A stretch of DNA of 64,000 bases from Legionella gratiana (lineage in GTDB: Bacteria > Pseudomonadota > Gammaproteobacteria > Legionellales > Legionellaceae). Made by a program: the position numbers and the translations under genes. The notes beneath the pieces are model-generated. The model was not told where the DNA came from, searched no databases, and saw only the letters and a program-made list of their open reading frames with translations. Location of the stretch: contig NZ_LNYE01000022.1 in NCBI RefSeq assembly GCF_001467695.1, positions 645,048 to 709,047 of the forward strand, read 5' to 3'. Positions 39,492-47,636 of the stretch are shown piece after piece (position 1 is the first letter of the stretch; the number at the start of each line of letters is the position of its first letter).

Positions 39492-40685
39492 TTAAAAAGA
39501 CCTTAGTCCAGAAAAAGATGGCACCATCCGATCGGTATCAATCACAGCCAATGCATTCTTATACTCATCGCTCTGCAAATGCATTAGCGTTTTTTGATAA
39601 CGTTCTAAGCCTAACTGGGCGTAAGCCTCCGGATCAACAGATTTTGCTTCATTGGCTAATTGAGTCCATGACCAAAGAGTTATCCACCATTCAACAACAG
39701 GCTTATAAGCGGTATACCAGGCAAATACAGTATCGGTAAGCTTTTCTTGACCAAAATATGCAGTTAAGTAGGTTAATTCCTGTTCTTTATCAAGTTTGGC
39801 CTCAATAGAAAAATAAGCAAGATCCCAAAGAAAATCATTATTACTTGAGTACTCCCAATCAATTTGATAGAACAATTCTTTTTTATCCTTTTCTCGCGTC
39901 ATCATATAATTTAAAGGTGTAGAATCATTGTGGCATGGGCACATCTCAATCTTATAAGCAGAGAATAAATCGCGCAAAGCCATCATCTGCTCTTCAATGA
40001 ACTTGACTTCACCAGGAAAAGGAAACTTTTTTATCTTTAATGCATTGAGCAATCCCTCGTTGCGCTCAAAAACAGCTGTATCATTTGTAAAACGCTCCGA
40101 AGAATGTAACTGTTTTGCCATAGTAGCAAGAGTTTGTAATATCTCAGCCCGCTCCAATGTTTTTTTGTCTAAAATTTTAACATTTTCAATGAATTTTGTT
40201 AACTGCAATCCCTTAGGATCGAAATATTCTATAGGGACATTAAGCCCTAAAGCAGATGCTTGGCGCGCATTTTTCGCTTCATGCTCACGAGATACTGAAA
40301 ATGATGATACTTCTCCAGGTATACGCAATACCCATCGGTTTGCTTTATGGCGTTCAATTAGTAGAGGATTCATTCCAGAAATCCTTGAAAGCAATTTAGC
40401 AACATCAGGGCCAATTTGCACTCTATATGTGGTGTTTGTCATACCACCTGCCATTAATTTTAATCTTAATACATCAAGACCAAGCGTAGAAAGCATCGGA
40501 ATTTTTTGAATCGTTGGCAACAATGTCATATATTTACGAGTTAAATCAACTAAATCCTTCCATTTATGATTCACTAAAGATGCGTTGAACTGTGAAGATG
40601 GATCAAGTAGACTTAGAATATAGATCATTAAATGTTCACTTATTTTGGGTTTTCCACCATTTTTGCCAAAAAAATGCCATTTCAT
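39492..40685 (-). CDS. licA: F-box plus choline-kinase-like protein, LicA-like Dot/Icm effector
   Basis: 397 residues with two eukaryotic-type parts. Residues about 15-48 fit an F-box (ISEHLMIYILSLLDPSSQ then ASLVNHKWKDLVD), the module that binds Skp1 in SCF ubiquitin ligases. Residues about 75-350 are a choline/ethanolamine kinase fold: GGMTNTTYRV phosphate loop, CHNDSTPLNYM with catalytic Asp254 and Asn259, and QIDWEYSSNNDFLWDLAYFS with metal-binding Asp276. L. pneumophila LicA (Lpg1408) is known to combine these domains; the identification is from memory of that architecture. It likely links host ubiquitination and phosphocholine metabolism, which is inference. Confidence 0.85.
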   Translation of the reverse strand: MKWHFFGKNGGKPKISEHLMIYILSLLDPSSQFNASLVNHKWKDLVDLTRKYMTLLPTIQKIPMLSTLGLDVLRLKLMAGGMTNTTYRVQIGPDVAKLLSRISGMNPLLIERHKANRWVLRIPGEVSSFSVSREHEAKNARQASALGLNVPIEYFDPKGLQLTKFIENVKILDKKTLERAEILQTLATMAKQLHSSERFTNDTAVFERNEGLLNALKIKKFPFPGEVKFIEEQMMALRDLFSAYKIEMCPCHNDSTPLNYMMTREKDKKELFYQIDWEYSSNNDFLWDLAYFSIEAKLDKEQELTYLTAYFGQEKLTDTVFAWYTAYKPVVEWWITLWSWTQLANEAKSVDPEAYAQLGLERYQKTLMHLQSDEYKNALAVIDTDRMVPSFSGLRSF

Positions 40686-40782
40686 AAGTGTCTCTCAAAA
40701 AGAACATCGGAAGATTATATAAAATTTAATCACAGGATTACAAGGAAGAGCAATTTGAAGAAAAAGAAGATACTGAGTTATT

Positions 40783-42054
40783 ATGATGACTGAACCACTT
40801 ATCCCTATAACTAAAAAACAAGCTCTAATATTTGCTTGTTTTTTTGTAATGTATGAATTTCTAACTTATATAGCCAACGATATGATTATGCCTGGCATGA
40901 TTCATGTCGTGCATTCTTTTAACGCACCTGAATCAACAATAGCTACTTCTCTCACGGTTTACATACTTGGAGGAGCAAGCCTACAGGTTATTTTAGGTCC
41001 TATATCAGATAGTTATGGTCGCAGACCTATGATGCTTCTTGGTGCATTTCTATTTTTTATTTTCACTCTATTTATTGCCTGTTCCAATTCAATGAGTCAA
41101 TTTTTGATTGCACGCTTCTTTCAAGGTATGGGTCTATGTTTTATAGGCGTTATTGGTTACGCTACAATCCAAGAAATTTTTGAGGAAATGGATGCTATTC
41201 GCATCATATCAATTATGGCGAATGTAGCAATTCTCGCACCCTTATTAGGACCACTTATGGGGGCTATAGTGATTCACTATACTTCCTGGCGCTATATTTT
41301 TATATCCATTGCACTAGGTGCGCTGATTGCTTTATGGGGATTATGGCGATACATGCCTGAACCTATAGGTCAGATTAAAAGAAATGGAGAATTAACACCC
41401 AAAGCGAAGTTCTCCGCAAAAAGGGTATTTAAAAACTATAAGAAATTATTTTCCAATAAAATTTTTTGTTTTGCTACCTTAGCAGCAGGTACAGTTGGTA
41501 TTCCTTGTCTTGCTTGGATTGCATTATCACCTATTATTTTGATTGTTGAAGCAAAACTCACAGTAGTACAATATGCACTTTGGCAAATTCCGGTCTTTGG
41601 AGCGACCATATTAGGCAATTGGTTTTTACATCAATTAACTTATAAGTATCAAGTCAAACAGATCATCCAATTCGGTTGTATTATCATGATTGTTGGCGCA
41701 ATTTTAACCTCGCTCCTTCCTTATCTATTCGGAAATACTTATTACTTTTTATTGCCTGGAACGATCATTTATTTCTTTGCACTCAGCATTATTAATGCAC
41801 CATTAAACAGATATTGTCTTTTTGTAACTCCTGTAAGCAAAGGCACTGCATCTGCTGTAGTCAGCCTAGGTGTTATGGTTATTGGAGCAATAGGAACAGA
41901 AACTGGAAATTTATTTTATGAGAATCATAATAATCTTCATTTTGGACTCTATTGTAATATTACAGAATTAATATTTTTTATAGGTATAGGATTGATTTTT
42001 TTAATCGATAAAGACATGACTGGGGATGAGCATAAAAACTGTTTGCTAAGTTAA
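40783..42054 (+). CDS. MdfA-like MFS multidrug efflux transporter
   Basis: 423 residues, 12 predicted membrane segments. The first helix region MYEFLTYIANDMIMPGM closely follows the MdfA motif, including the intramembrane Glu that controls cation recognition. The MFS motif A is GPISDSYGRRPMML and motif C lies in ILAPLLGPLMGAIV. Drug/proton antiport is likely; substrates cannot be told. ATGATG start. The stop codon lies inside a hairpin at 42049-42073. Confidence 0.9.
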   Translation: MMTEPLIPITKKQALIFACFFVMYEFLTYIANDMIMPGMIHVVHSFNAPESTIATSLTVYILGGASLQVILGPISDSYGRRPMMLLGAFLFFIFTLFIACSNSMSQFLIARFFQGMGLCFIGVIGYATIQEIFEEMDAIRIISIMANVAILAPLLGPLMGAIVIHYTSWRYIFISIALGALIALWGLWRYMPEPIGQIKRNGELTPKAKFSAKRVFKNYKKLFSNKIFCFATLAAGTVGIPCLAWIALSPIILIVEAKLTVVQYALWQIPVFGATILGNWFLHQLTYKYQVKQIIQFGCIIMIVGAILTSLLPYLFGNTYYFLLPGTIIYFFALSIINAPLNRYCLFVTPVSKGTASAVVSLGVMVIGAIGTETGNLFYENHNNLHFGLYCNITELIFFIGIGLIFLIDKDMTGDEHKNCLLS

Positions 42055-42073
42055 AGCGTTCCTAGCTTTAACT
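42049..42073. terminator. hairpin at the end of the MFS gene
   Basis: AGTTAAAGC-GTTCCTA-GCTTTAACT is a perfect 9-bp stem that includes the stop codon of the transporter gene. T-run is weak; probable terminator. Confidence 0.45.
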
Positions 42074-42179
42074 TCCATTCCTTAAATTCGCTCTTTATTG
42101 AAACTCTTCGTACAACTATTGATTTATAGGTTTAATTTAAATACCCTGGTACTATTTCTTCTCAAGGGAGTGAATAATA

Positions 42180-43067
42180 ATGACCTTAAATCTTGTTAGC
42201 AATGAACAAATTGATACCAATGATTATGAGCTTTGGTTAAAAGAATATGAATATACCGAACTCGATGAACATCTTAGGCAAGATGTCTTAGCAATTTGCA
42301 AATTTTTTTGTAACGAAGCGTTAGTTTTGCAAGGTTTAAAAAAACTTGCAGAACAATATCTCACTTTTAATAAAGAAGAAAAGAAATCTCTACGGCAATT
42401 TTTTGATGATTGGGGAAGTAAAAATCATTTTAATAATCCGAACCCTCTTAATAGTACTACAGAATTTAAAACAAGTGCTAATTTCCAATATCCCAAACAT
42501 ACTCCTATTTTATATGGTGAATTAACAGCCAACTTATTTAATAACGTTCTATTAAAAAATGGTTATTTATCTGCAGATGTAGGGGCTGGTCCAAAACATG
42601 GTAAATGGGCTCATACGATTCAATTGTTTCTTATAGAAGAAGCAAGAAAAGAAGGAGTTTTAAAACTTTATACACCAACTGCTTGCCAGTTTATACAAAC
42701 AATCTCCCAAACCAAAGGCAAGTTTGAATCATTTAGCTTATGGAATCTTTTATTTGATTCTTTTGATGATCATATCTTTACCAATCCAAACAATATTACA
42801 ACTGCCTTAGTCCATTACCACGGTAACACCGAAGCAGAAATTTTTTTAGCGTCCAAATTACACGCTTATGAAAAAAAATTCGATCAGGTTGCATCTACTT
42901 CAGGTTGTTATGACGGCTTTGCGCATACAAAGTATTTAAGTAGATTAAGTGAGGCCAGTTCTGTCAGTTATAAAGATAAGTGTGGGCTATTATGGTTTGC
43001 ACCGAAAAATAAAATTTCCGATTCCGTTTCATCGCAAAAAGTGAATGTATTTGTACCCGATATATAG
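42180..43067 (+). CDS. unknown soluble protein, 295 aa, possible effector
   Basis: Preceded by a good ribosome site (AAGGGAG) before ATG. No signal peptide or membrane segments. The central part NGYLSADVGAGPKHGKWAHTIQLFLI has a conserved-domain look and is rich in Gly/His, suggesting a binding or catalytic site, but I cannot name the family. N-terminal quarter is acidic and helical, C-terminus is polar. Ends at a UUCG-loop terminator at 43098. Host-directed function is a guess from genomic context beside licA. Confidence 0.65.
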   Translation: MTLNLVSNEQIDTNDYELWLKEYEYTELDEHLRQDVLAICKFFCNEALVLQGLKKLAEQYLTFNKEEKKSLRQFFDDWGSKNHFNNPNPLNSTTEFKTSANFQYPKHTPILYGELTANLFNNVLLKNGYLSADVGAGPKHGKWAHTIQLFLIEEARKEGVLKLYTPTACQFIQTISQTKGKFESFSLWNLLFDSFDDHIFTNPNNITTALVHYHGNTEAEIFLASKLHAYEKKFDQVASTSGCYDGFAHTKYLSRLSEASSVSYKDKCGLLWFAPKNKISDSVSSQKVNVFVPDI

Positions 43068-43097
43068 CAAATCAAACCATGCTTAGCTCAAACCTTT

Positions 43098-43123
43098 TCA
43101 AAGTCAGCTTCGGCTGACTTTGA
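43098..43123 (+). terminator. intrinsic terminator with TTCG tetraloop
   Basis: TCAAAGTCAGC-TTCG-GCTGACTTTGA forms a perfect 11-bp stem with the stable TTCG loop, followed by TTTAATCTT. It ends the 42180-43067 gene and insulates the phenylalanine operon promoter downstream. Confidence 0.8.
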
Positions 43124-43201
43124 TTTAATCTTAGAAATTTAATTTTACTTTTCACTTAGATTTTTTTATCCAGTATAGGAGCAGAATATAATAAAAGACT
43201 C

Positions 43202-43231
43202 TTGACAAAAGCTATCGCAATAGTGTACTTT
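43202..43231 (+). promoter_or_regulatory. promoter of the phenylalanine operon
   Basis: TTGACA (43202-43207), 18-base spacer, TACTTT (43226-43231). The -10 is flanked by TGTAC (43224-43228) and GTACA (43236-43240), an inverted pair that could be an operator; its TGT-N11-ACA spacing is one base short of the TyrR box pattern. Transcription would begin near 43238, about 23 bases before the leader peptide. Confidence 0.7.
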
Positions 43232-43260
43232 AAATGTACAGTTAATTTTTTGTACTATTC

Positions 43261-43371
43261 ATGTTCCATTCTACTAAAACCATCAAGTTAAATAAAAAAG
43301 CAGATTTGCTACAAGTCTTTGCTGGCTTTTTTTATTTTAGCTTTTTTAGCCCAGAGCTGGGTGGTCGGTAG
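43261..43371 (+). CDS. pheL: phenylalanine/tyrosine leader peptide
   Basis: A 36-codon reading frame from ATG to TAG: MFHSTKTIKLNKKADLLQVF, then AGFFYFSFFSPELGGR. Seven of the codons 23-29 window (FFYFSFF, 43327-43347) are aromatic except one Ser, with six Phe/Tyr. It lies between a strong promoter and an intrinsic terminator in front of the aroF-pheA-chorismate mutase-aminotransferase operon, so it fits an attenuation leader analogous to E. coli pheL. No Shine-Dalgarno sequence is obvious before the ATG, which is the weak point. Too short for ordinary gene finding. Confidence 0.8.
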   Translation: MFHSTKTIKLNKKADLLQVFAGFFYFSFFSPELGGR

Positions 43372-43416
43372 AAGTAACTAACACTCCAACCCCCCAGCTT
43401 AGTCTGGGGGGCTTTT
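43355..43416 (+). promoter_or_regulatory. transcription attenuator with competing antiterminator
   Basis: Terminator: CCCCCCAG (43390-43397), loop CTTAGT, CTGGGGGG (43404-43411), then CTTTT. Antiterminator: AGCTGGG (43355-43361) pairs with CCCAGCT (43393-43399), using the same strand as the terminator's left arm. A ribosome stalled on the aromatic codons leaves 43355-43361 free and prevents the terminator; one that reaches the TAG at 43369 covers it and allows termination. Region 43412-43546 holds a further ~130-base untranslated leader with a good AGGAGG site at 43536. Confidence 0.8.
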
Positions 43417-43546
43417 GGACATCCGAATTCCCAGACCGAGAAAAGTAAGGGAGTTGGATGAAACCAAGAGGAGTGAAAATCATGCATCATCCCCCAAGAG
43501 CTTATCATTCTCATGAGCCCTCCATTTCTCGTTCTAGGAGGCAAAG

Positions 43547-44617
43547 ATGAGTTATTCTATTTTAAAAAAACTACCACCAGTAGAAAAAATTATTCAAGAA
43601 TTACCCTTATCTCATTCTGCCTACCAGCAAATTGCCCAAGATCGAAATGAAATTAAGACGATTTTGGAAGGACGAGATAAACGTCTCTTAATGATAGTTG
43701 GCCCCTGTTCTGCTTGGCCCAAAAACGCTGTTTTAGAGTATGCTAACCGTTTAGTCGAATTGAACCATAAAGTAAAACACGCATTAAAAATAATCATGCG
43801 CGTTTACATTCAAAAACCACGTACAACTAAAGGTTGGACAGGTCCAGTCAATCAACCCGACTTATTCTTAGCTCCAGATATTGCCTCAGGAATAAAATAC
43901 ACACGGGATATGATGATCAAAGTTATTGAAATGGGACTTCCTATCGCTGACGAGGCTTTATTCACTCACAATGCAAAAGGATTCCTTGAGCTTTTATCAT
44001 GGGTGGCCATTGGTGCCCGTAGCTCAGAAGATCAAGAGCATCGCATTTTCGCTTCTGCCCTAGACTGCGCAGTTGGATTAAAAAACCCTACCCATGGTTC
44101 ACTTACAGTAGGGATAAATAGCATTATCGCATCGCAACATCCTCATGTCGCGGTCTTTGATGGATATGAAGTACAAACACACGGTAATCATCATGCTCAC
44201 CTGGTTTTACGTGGTTCTAATCATGCACCTAATTATTCCATGGCACATCTTGAGGAAGTGAAATACCAGATGGACATGCATCAAATCATTAATCCTTCGG
44301 TAATTATTGACGTTAGCCATGATAACTGTCTGATTAATGGCAAAAAAAATCATCAATTACAACCATCAATTGCGTTATCCATTATCGAGAGTCTCCAAAA
44401 TAGACCTGATTTAAAACAATTGGTAAAAGGATTCATGGTAGAAAGTTTTATCCAAGAAGGAAACCAAAAAGTCGATCCTATTAATCCTAATAAACTCGAT
44501 CTAAATGGATTATCCATTACTGATCCTTGCTTAAGTTGGGAACAAACAGAGTCATTTCTTTTGGAGTTAGCAGAATTGAAGGCTTCCGAAAATAACGATG
44601 AAAGAGAGGTGCACTAA
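43547..44617 (+). CDS. DAHP synthase, class I (AroF/AroG type)
   Basis: First step of the shikimate pathway: phosphoenolpyruvate plus erythrose 4-phosphate to 3-deoxy-7-phosphoheptulonate. 356 residues. Seen: MIVGPCSAWPKNAVLEYA, RVYIQKPRTTKGWTGPV, GARSSEDQEHR, and VIIDVSHDNCLINGKKNHQ. First structural gene behind the Phe attenuator; its stop overlaps the next ATG (TAATG at 44615-44619). Isozyme specificity (Phe- or Tyr-inhibited) cannot be read directly; position behind a Phe leader suggests Phe control. Confidence 0.95.
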   Translation: MSYSILKKLPPVEKIIQELPLSHSAYQQIAQDRNEIKTILEGRDKRLLMIVGPCSAWPKNAVLEYANRLVELNHKVKHALKIIMRVYIQKPRTTKGWTGPVNQPDLFLAPDIASGIKYTRDMMIKVIEMGLPIADEALFTHNAKGFLELLSWVAIGARSSEDQEHRIFASALDCAVGLKNPTHGSLTVGINSIIASQHPHVAVFDGYEVQTHGNHHAHLVLRGSNHAPNYSMAHLEEVKYQMDMHQIINPSVIIDVSHDNCLINGKKNHQLQPSIALSIIESLQNRPDLKQLVKGFMVESFIQEGNQKVDPINPNKLDLNGLSITDPCLSWEQTESFLLELAELKASENNDEREVH

Positions 44618-45204
44618 TGGCTGTTTTATTTGGTATTGCTGGTGATGTGGGTTCATTTTCAGAAGAAGCTGCTTTTCTTTATGCCAAAAAGAAAAGCCTC
44701 GACTCTATTTTTGCTTATTTACTGGATATGGAGGGTGTGCTTAATGCCATTGAGGATGGAGTAATAGATCTGGGTATCATTCCTGTTGTCAATCTTTTAG
44801 GTGGATTAGTAAAACCAGCTTTTCTCGCAATGGGAAAACATTTGTTTACACCAATTGATGAGTTTTGGCATGAAATTAATCAATGCCTTCTTGTTAAGAG
44901 TGATACAGACCTAAGTCAAATCAAACACATTGTATCTCATCCGCAAGGACTTGCTCAATGTCAGCAGTTTTTAAAGAAACAATTTAAAAATGCAGGTCAA
45001 ATCGAATGGATTGATACAGCAAAGGCCGCAAAGGATTTAGCAAAAGGAGTCCTACCCTTTCATTCTGCTGTAATTGCACCAGAACGTTGTGCTCAACTTT
45101 ATGGTTTAGAAATAAAAGCGAAAAATATTCAGGACAGTTCTCCAAATCGTACCGCGTTTCTCTTAGTCAAAAAACATAGCGATAAAACCTCAGTCCAAAA
45201 ATAA
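44617..45204 (+). CDS. prephenate dehydratase domain, without ACT domain
   Basis: Converts prephenate to phenylpyruvate. Only 195 residues: the periplasmic-binding-like catalytic part (GDVGSFSEEAAF near the N-terminus, DLGIIPVVNLLGG, SPNRTAFLLV carrying the catalytic Thr in a variant of the NxTRF motif). The C-terminal ACT domain that gives Phe feedback inhibition is absent, and there is no fused chorismate mutase. Control would then rest on transcription attenuation upstream. Overlaps the DAHP synthase stop. Confidence 0.88.
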   Translation: MAVLFGIAGDVGSFSEEAAFLYAKKKSLDSIFAYLLDMEGVLNAIEDGVIDLGIIPVVNLLGGLVKPAFLAMGKHLFTPIDEFWHEINQCLLVKSDTDLSQIKHIVSHPQGLAQCQQFLKKQFKNAGQIEWIDTAKAAKDLAKGVLPFHSAVIAPERCAQLYGLEIKAKNIQDSSPNRTAFLLVKKHSDKTSVQK

Positions 45205-45214
45205 GGAGCAATCT

Positions 45215-45475
45215 ATGTATACGCTTGAAGAATTAAGAAAACAAATTGAACAAACAGATGCCTCCATCATTGAAAAATTAGCAGAGCGTCAACAATTAGC
45301 GAAACAGATAGGAGAAATAAAGTCAAAAGAAGGTAAAAAAATAGTAGATCGTCAACGTGAGAAAAAATTATTTCTGTATTACGAACAGTTATCCAATCAG
45401 TACCATTTACAACAGGAATTTGTCACTCGCTTATTCAAAATAATTATTGCAAACTCTAAAAAGGTGCAAAAATAA
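45215..45475 (+). CDS. stand-alone AroQ-type chorismate mutase
   Basis: Rearranges chorismate to prephenate. 86 residues, all helical: LEELRKQIEQTDASIIEKLA, ERQQLAKQIGEIKSKEGKKI, DRQREKKLF, matching the Arg and Lys residues of the AroQ active site. Overlaps the aminotransferase start by one base (TAATG). In E. coli this domain is fused to the dehydratase; here the two are adjacent genes. Confidence 0.9.
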   Translation: MYTLEELRKQIEQTDASIIEKLAERQQLAKQIGEIKSKEGKKIVDRQREKKLFLYYEQLSNQYHLQQEFVTRLFKIIIANSKKVQK

Positions 45476-46647
45476 TGAGTCCTTCTAAAAAATTATTACC
45501 TAAAGATTCAGCCACTGTTGCTATAAATTCACTAGCCCAACAAAAAATAAATGCAGGCCTTAAAATTTATAATCTCAGCGCTGGTGAACCCAAATTGCTC
45601 CCACACCCAATAATAACCACTGCAGTCACACACGCTTTAGAACAAGGTCTAACTCTTTATCCCCCGGTGTCCGGGATAGCAGAATTACGCTATCTTGCTT
45701 GCGAGTGGATGAACAACTCCTACAATTGCTCATTCAAAAACGAAAACTGCTTGGTGGTGAACGGTGGAAAATTTGGAATCTATTTATTGATGCAATTATT
45801 GATACAAAATAATGACGAAGTCATCATCCCCTCTCCTTATTGGGTTTCATATCCAGAAATCACCCATTTGTTTGGAGGCACATCGGTAATCGTTGAAACC
45901 AATGAAGCCGAAGGATGGAAGTTGACCCCCAAAGCACTTAAAAATGCCTGTAGCGCTAAAAGTAAAATACTTATTCTTAATAATGCAGCCAATCCAACTG
46001 GGGCACTGTATACAAAATCTGAATTAACCACGCTATTGCACGTTGCTCATGAACAGGATCTTTTAGTGATTGCAGATGAAGTATACAGTGGCCTCACTTA
46101 TGATGGACATACTTATATATCTTGTGGTTCATTTTCTCAATTTAGCGATCGGGTCATTATTATTCAAAGTTGTTCGAAAAATTTTTCCATGACGGGTTGG
46201 CGAGTTGGATTTGTATTTGCCCCTGAAACCATTATTCAACCATTAACTGCGTTAATAAGCCAAAGTACAAGTGGGGTCACAACTCTTGGTCAATGGGCTG
46301 CCATTGCCGTATTGAATAATTCTAATGTTGGTCTCTGGGTTCAACAATGCATGCAGAGAAGAAGGGATTGTATCATCCATGCCTTAGATAAATATTTCGG
46401 ACTCACAATAACGCCACCTCTGTCATCACTCTATATTTATAGTTCCTTAAAGAATCTGGGTGTCAAAAATCAAAGTTCAGAGGAGTTTTGTAAACAAGCA
46501 TTAGAAAAAGCCAATGTTGCTCTTGTACCAGGAACCGCATTTGGAAATGAAGGCTATGTTCGATTATCCTTTGGTGGAAGTGAAGAAGATTTACAATCAG
46601 GAATTCAGAAATTAGCGCAATGGTTGCATTCTAAGAAATATCAATAA
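45475..46647 (+). CDS. class I aminotransferase, likely aromatic/prephenate or aspartate type
   Basis: PLP enzyme of 390 residues. Seen: INAGLKIYNLSAGEPK, YPPVSGIAELR, NNAANPTGALYT, ADEVYSGLTYDG, and SCSKNFSMTGWRVGF with the PLP-binding Lys. As last gene of the operon it probably transaminates phenylpyruvate to phenylalanine, completing the pathway from DAHP synthase, chorismate mutase and prephenate dehydratase. The family also includes aspartate aminotransferases, so specificity is inferred from context. Confidence 0.88.
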   Translation: MSPSKKLLPKDSATVAINSLAQQKINAGLKIYNLSAGEPKLLPHPIITTAVTHALEQGLTLYPPVSGIAELRYLACEWMNNSYNCSFKNENCLVVNGGKFGIYLLMQLLIQNNDEVIIPSPYWVSYPEITHLFGGTSVIVETNEAEGWKLTPKALKNACSAKSKILILNNAANPTGALYTKSELTTLLHVAHEQDLLVIADEVYSGLTYDGHTYISCGSFSQFSDRVIIIQSCSKNFSMTGWRVGFVFAPETIIQPLTALISQSTSGVTTLGQWAAIAVLNNSNVGLWVQQCMQRRRDCIIHALDKYFGLTITPPLSSLYIYSSLKNLGVKNQSSEEFCKQALEKANVALVPGTAFGNEGYVRLSFGGSEEDLQSGIQKLAQWLHSKKYQ

Positions 46648-46667
46648 ATTAAATCCCTGCCTTAAAT

Positions 46668-46835
46668 TGACGCCATTGAGCGTTTACGCAATGGAATGGA
46701 TGTAGCCTAGGTAACCTACTCATCCAGAGCGAAGCGAAGGATCTCCTGATTGTAGCTCAATGCATATCTTAGGAGATCCTCGTCGCAAGAGTTCTTCGGG
46801 ATGACCGTAAACGGCTTAAGTCAATGGCAGTGTAG
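46668..46835. repeat. palindromic intergenic element with nested inverted repeats
   Basis: The 274-base gap after the aminotransferase gene holds an outer imperfect palindrome (GACGCCATTGAGCGTTTACG near 46670 against ACCGTAAACGGCTTAAGTCA near 46805) and an inner stem GGATCTCCT ... AGGAGATCC (about 46739 and 46770). The inner part continues to TCTTCGGGATGACC, similar to GC-rich repeats scattered in several intracellular bacteria. It may also terminate the operon. No ORF. Confidence 0.5.
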
Positions 46836-46921
46836 GTGACCTGTTACAAATATCGTATATCTCCGCGGCACGGATGTTATTTTATTAGGGTGTGTTGATA
46901 ATATACCCTAGAAAAACTAAA

Positions 46922-47263
46922 TTAAATTTTTTTAACAAATTCAGATTTTAATTTCATAGCCCCAATACCATCAATTTTGCAATCAATATCGTGATCACCC
47001 TCAACCAGACGGATATTTTTTACTTTTGTACCTACTTTTACAACTTGAGATGAACCTTTTATTTTTAAATCTTTGATAACAGTTACTGTATCACCGTCTT
47101 GGAGTATATTTCCGTTGGCATCTTTGATAATTCGCTTAAACTCTTCATGACGTTCATCCATACTTTTTGGCCATTCATGCATGCATTCAGGACAAATAAA
47201 GACGTCACCATCCTCATAACTATATTCAGAATGACATTTAGGACAATTCGGCAAGTTGTTCAT
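46922..47263 (-). CDS. YjdM/PhnA-family zinc-ribbon protein
   Basis: 113 residues. Seen: zinc ribbon [25 protein letters not shown] with two CxxC knuckles (residues about 7-28), then the compact beta domain [20 protein letters not shown] and KLKSEFVKK. Called PhnA or alkylphosphonate protein in databases, although a role in phosphonate use is not supported in E. coli. Real function unknown. A possible attenuated leader lies upstream at 47372-47467. Confidence 0.9.
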   Translation of the reverse strand: MNNLPNCPKCHSEYSYEDGDVFICPECMHEWPKSMDERHEEFKRIIKDANGNILQDGDTVTVIKDLKIKGSSQVVKVGTKVKNIRLVEGDHDIDCKIDGIGAMKLKSEFVKKI

Positions 47264-47371
47264 TTTCTCTATCCTTCCATTATGTATTAAGCAAGGGCAT
47301 CATACTCTGACATTAGTGTAAAATCCAATTTTTAACAGCAAATATAGAGGATCGAAAAAGAATTATCCTTG

Positions 47372-47467
47372 AAAAAAACGAATAAACAATGATCGTTTAT
47401 TCGGCGTCATATAACTTAAGCAAAATGTTCTATCACGTAATTCAGTTTTATCTTGATATCGAACAGT
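47372..47467 (-). ncRNA. candidate ~95-nt small RNA or attenuated leader
   Basis: On the minus strand, TTGAGT (47503-47498), 18 bases, TATTAT (47479-47474) form a reasonable promoter with start near 47467. About 65 bases on, CGAATAAAC-GATCATT-GTTTATTCG (47403-47379) followed by TTTTTTTC is an intrinsic terminator. No ORF lies between and no minus-strand gene ends nearby (the nearest upstream stop is at 48457). It is either an independent sRNA or a terminated leader of the yjdM-like gene starting at 47263. Confidence 0.5.
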
Positions 47468-47559
47468 ATCTCTATAATAAAAATTTGGACGATAATTACT
47501 CAAAATCTAATTAAGAAATTGTTAGCTTAGCAAAGTATTTAAAATATACGGAGAATATT

Positions 47560-47584
47560 TCTACCTTAACTTACTTAAGGTAGA
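47560..47584. promoter_or_regulatory. 10-bp perfect inverted repeat upstream of the 47637 gene
   Basis: TCTACCTTAA-CTTAC-TTAAGGTAGA. It sits about 53 bases before the start codon of the plus-strand gene and could be an operator or a 5'-UTR hairpin. The rest of the 47264-47636 gap contains the candidate small RNA and nothing else recognised. Confidence 0.45.
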
Positions 47585-47636
47585 CTTAACATTTTTATAT
47601 TATGATGTTGACTACTTAACTCAGATTGGAAAAACC

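Noticed and set aside
39997..40509. 170-residue plus-strand ORF inside licA
   Set aside because: Antisense shadow of the kinase domain.
43332..43544. 70-residue minus-strand ORF in the operon leader
   Set aside because: Covers the attenuator hairpin and untranslated leader; sequence is explained by RNA structure on the plus strand.
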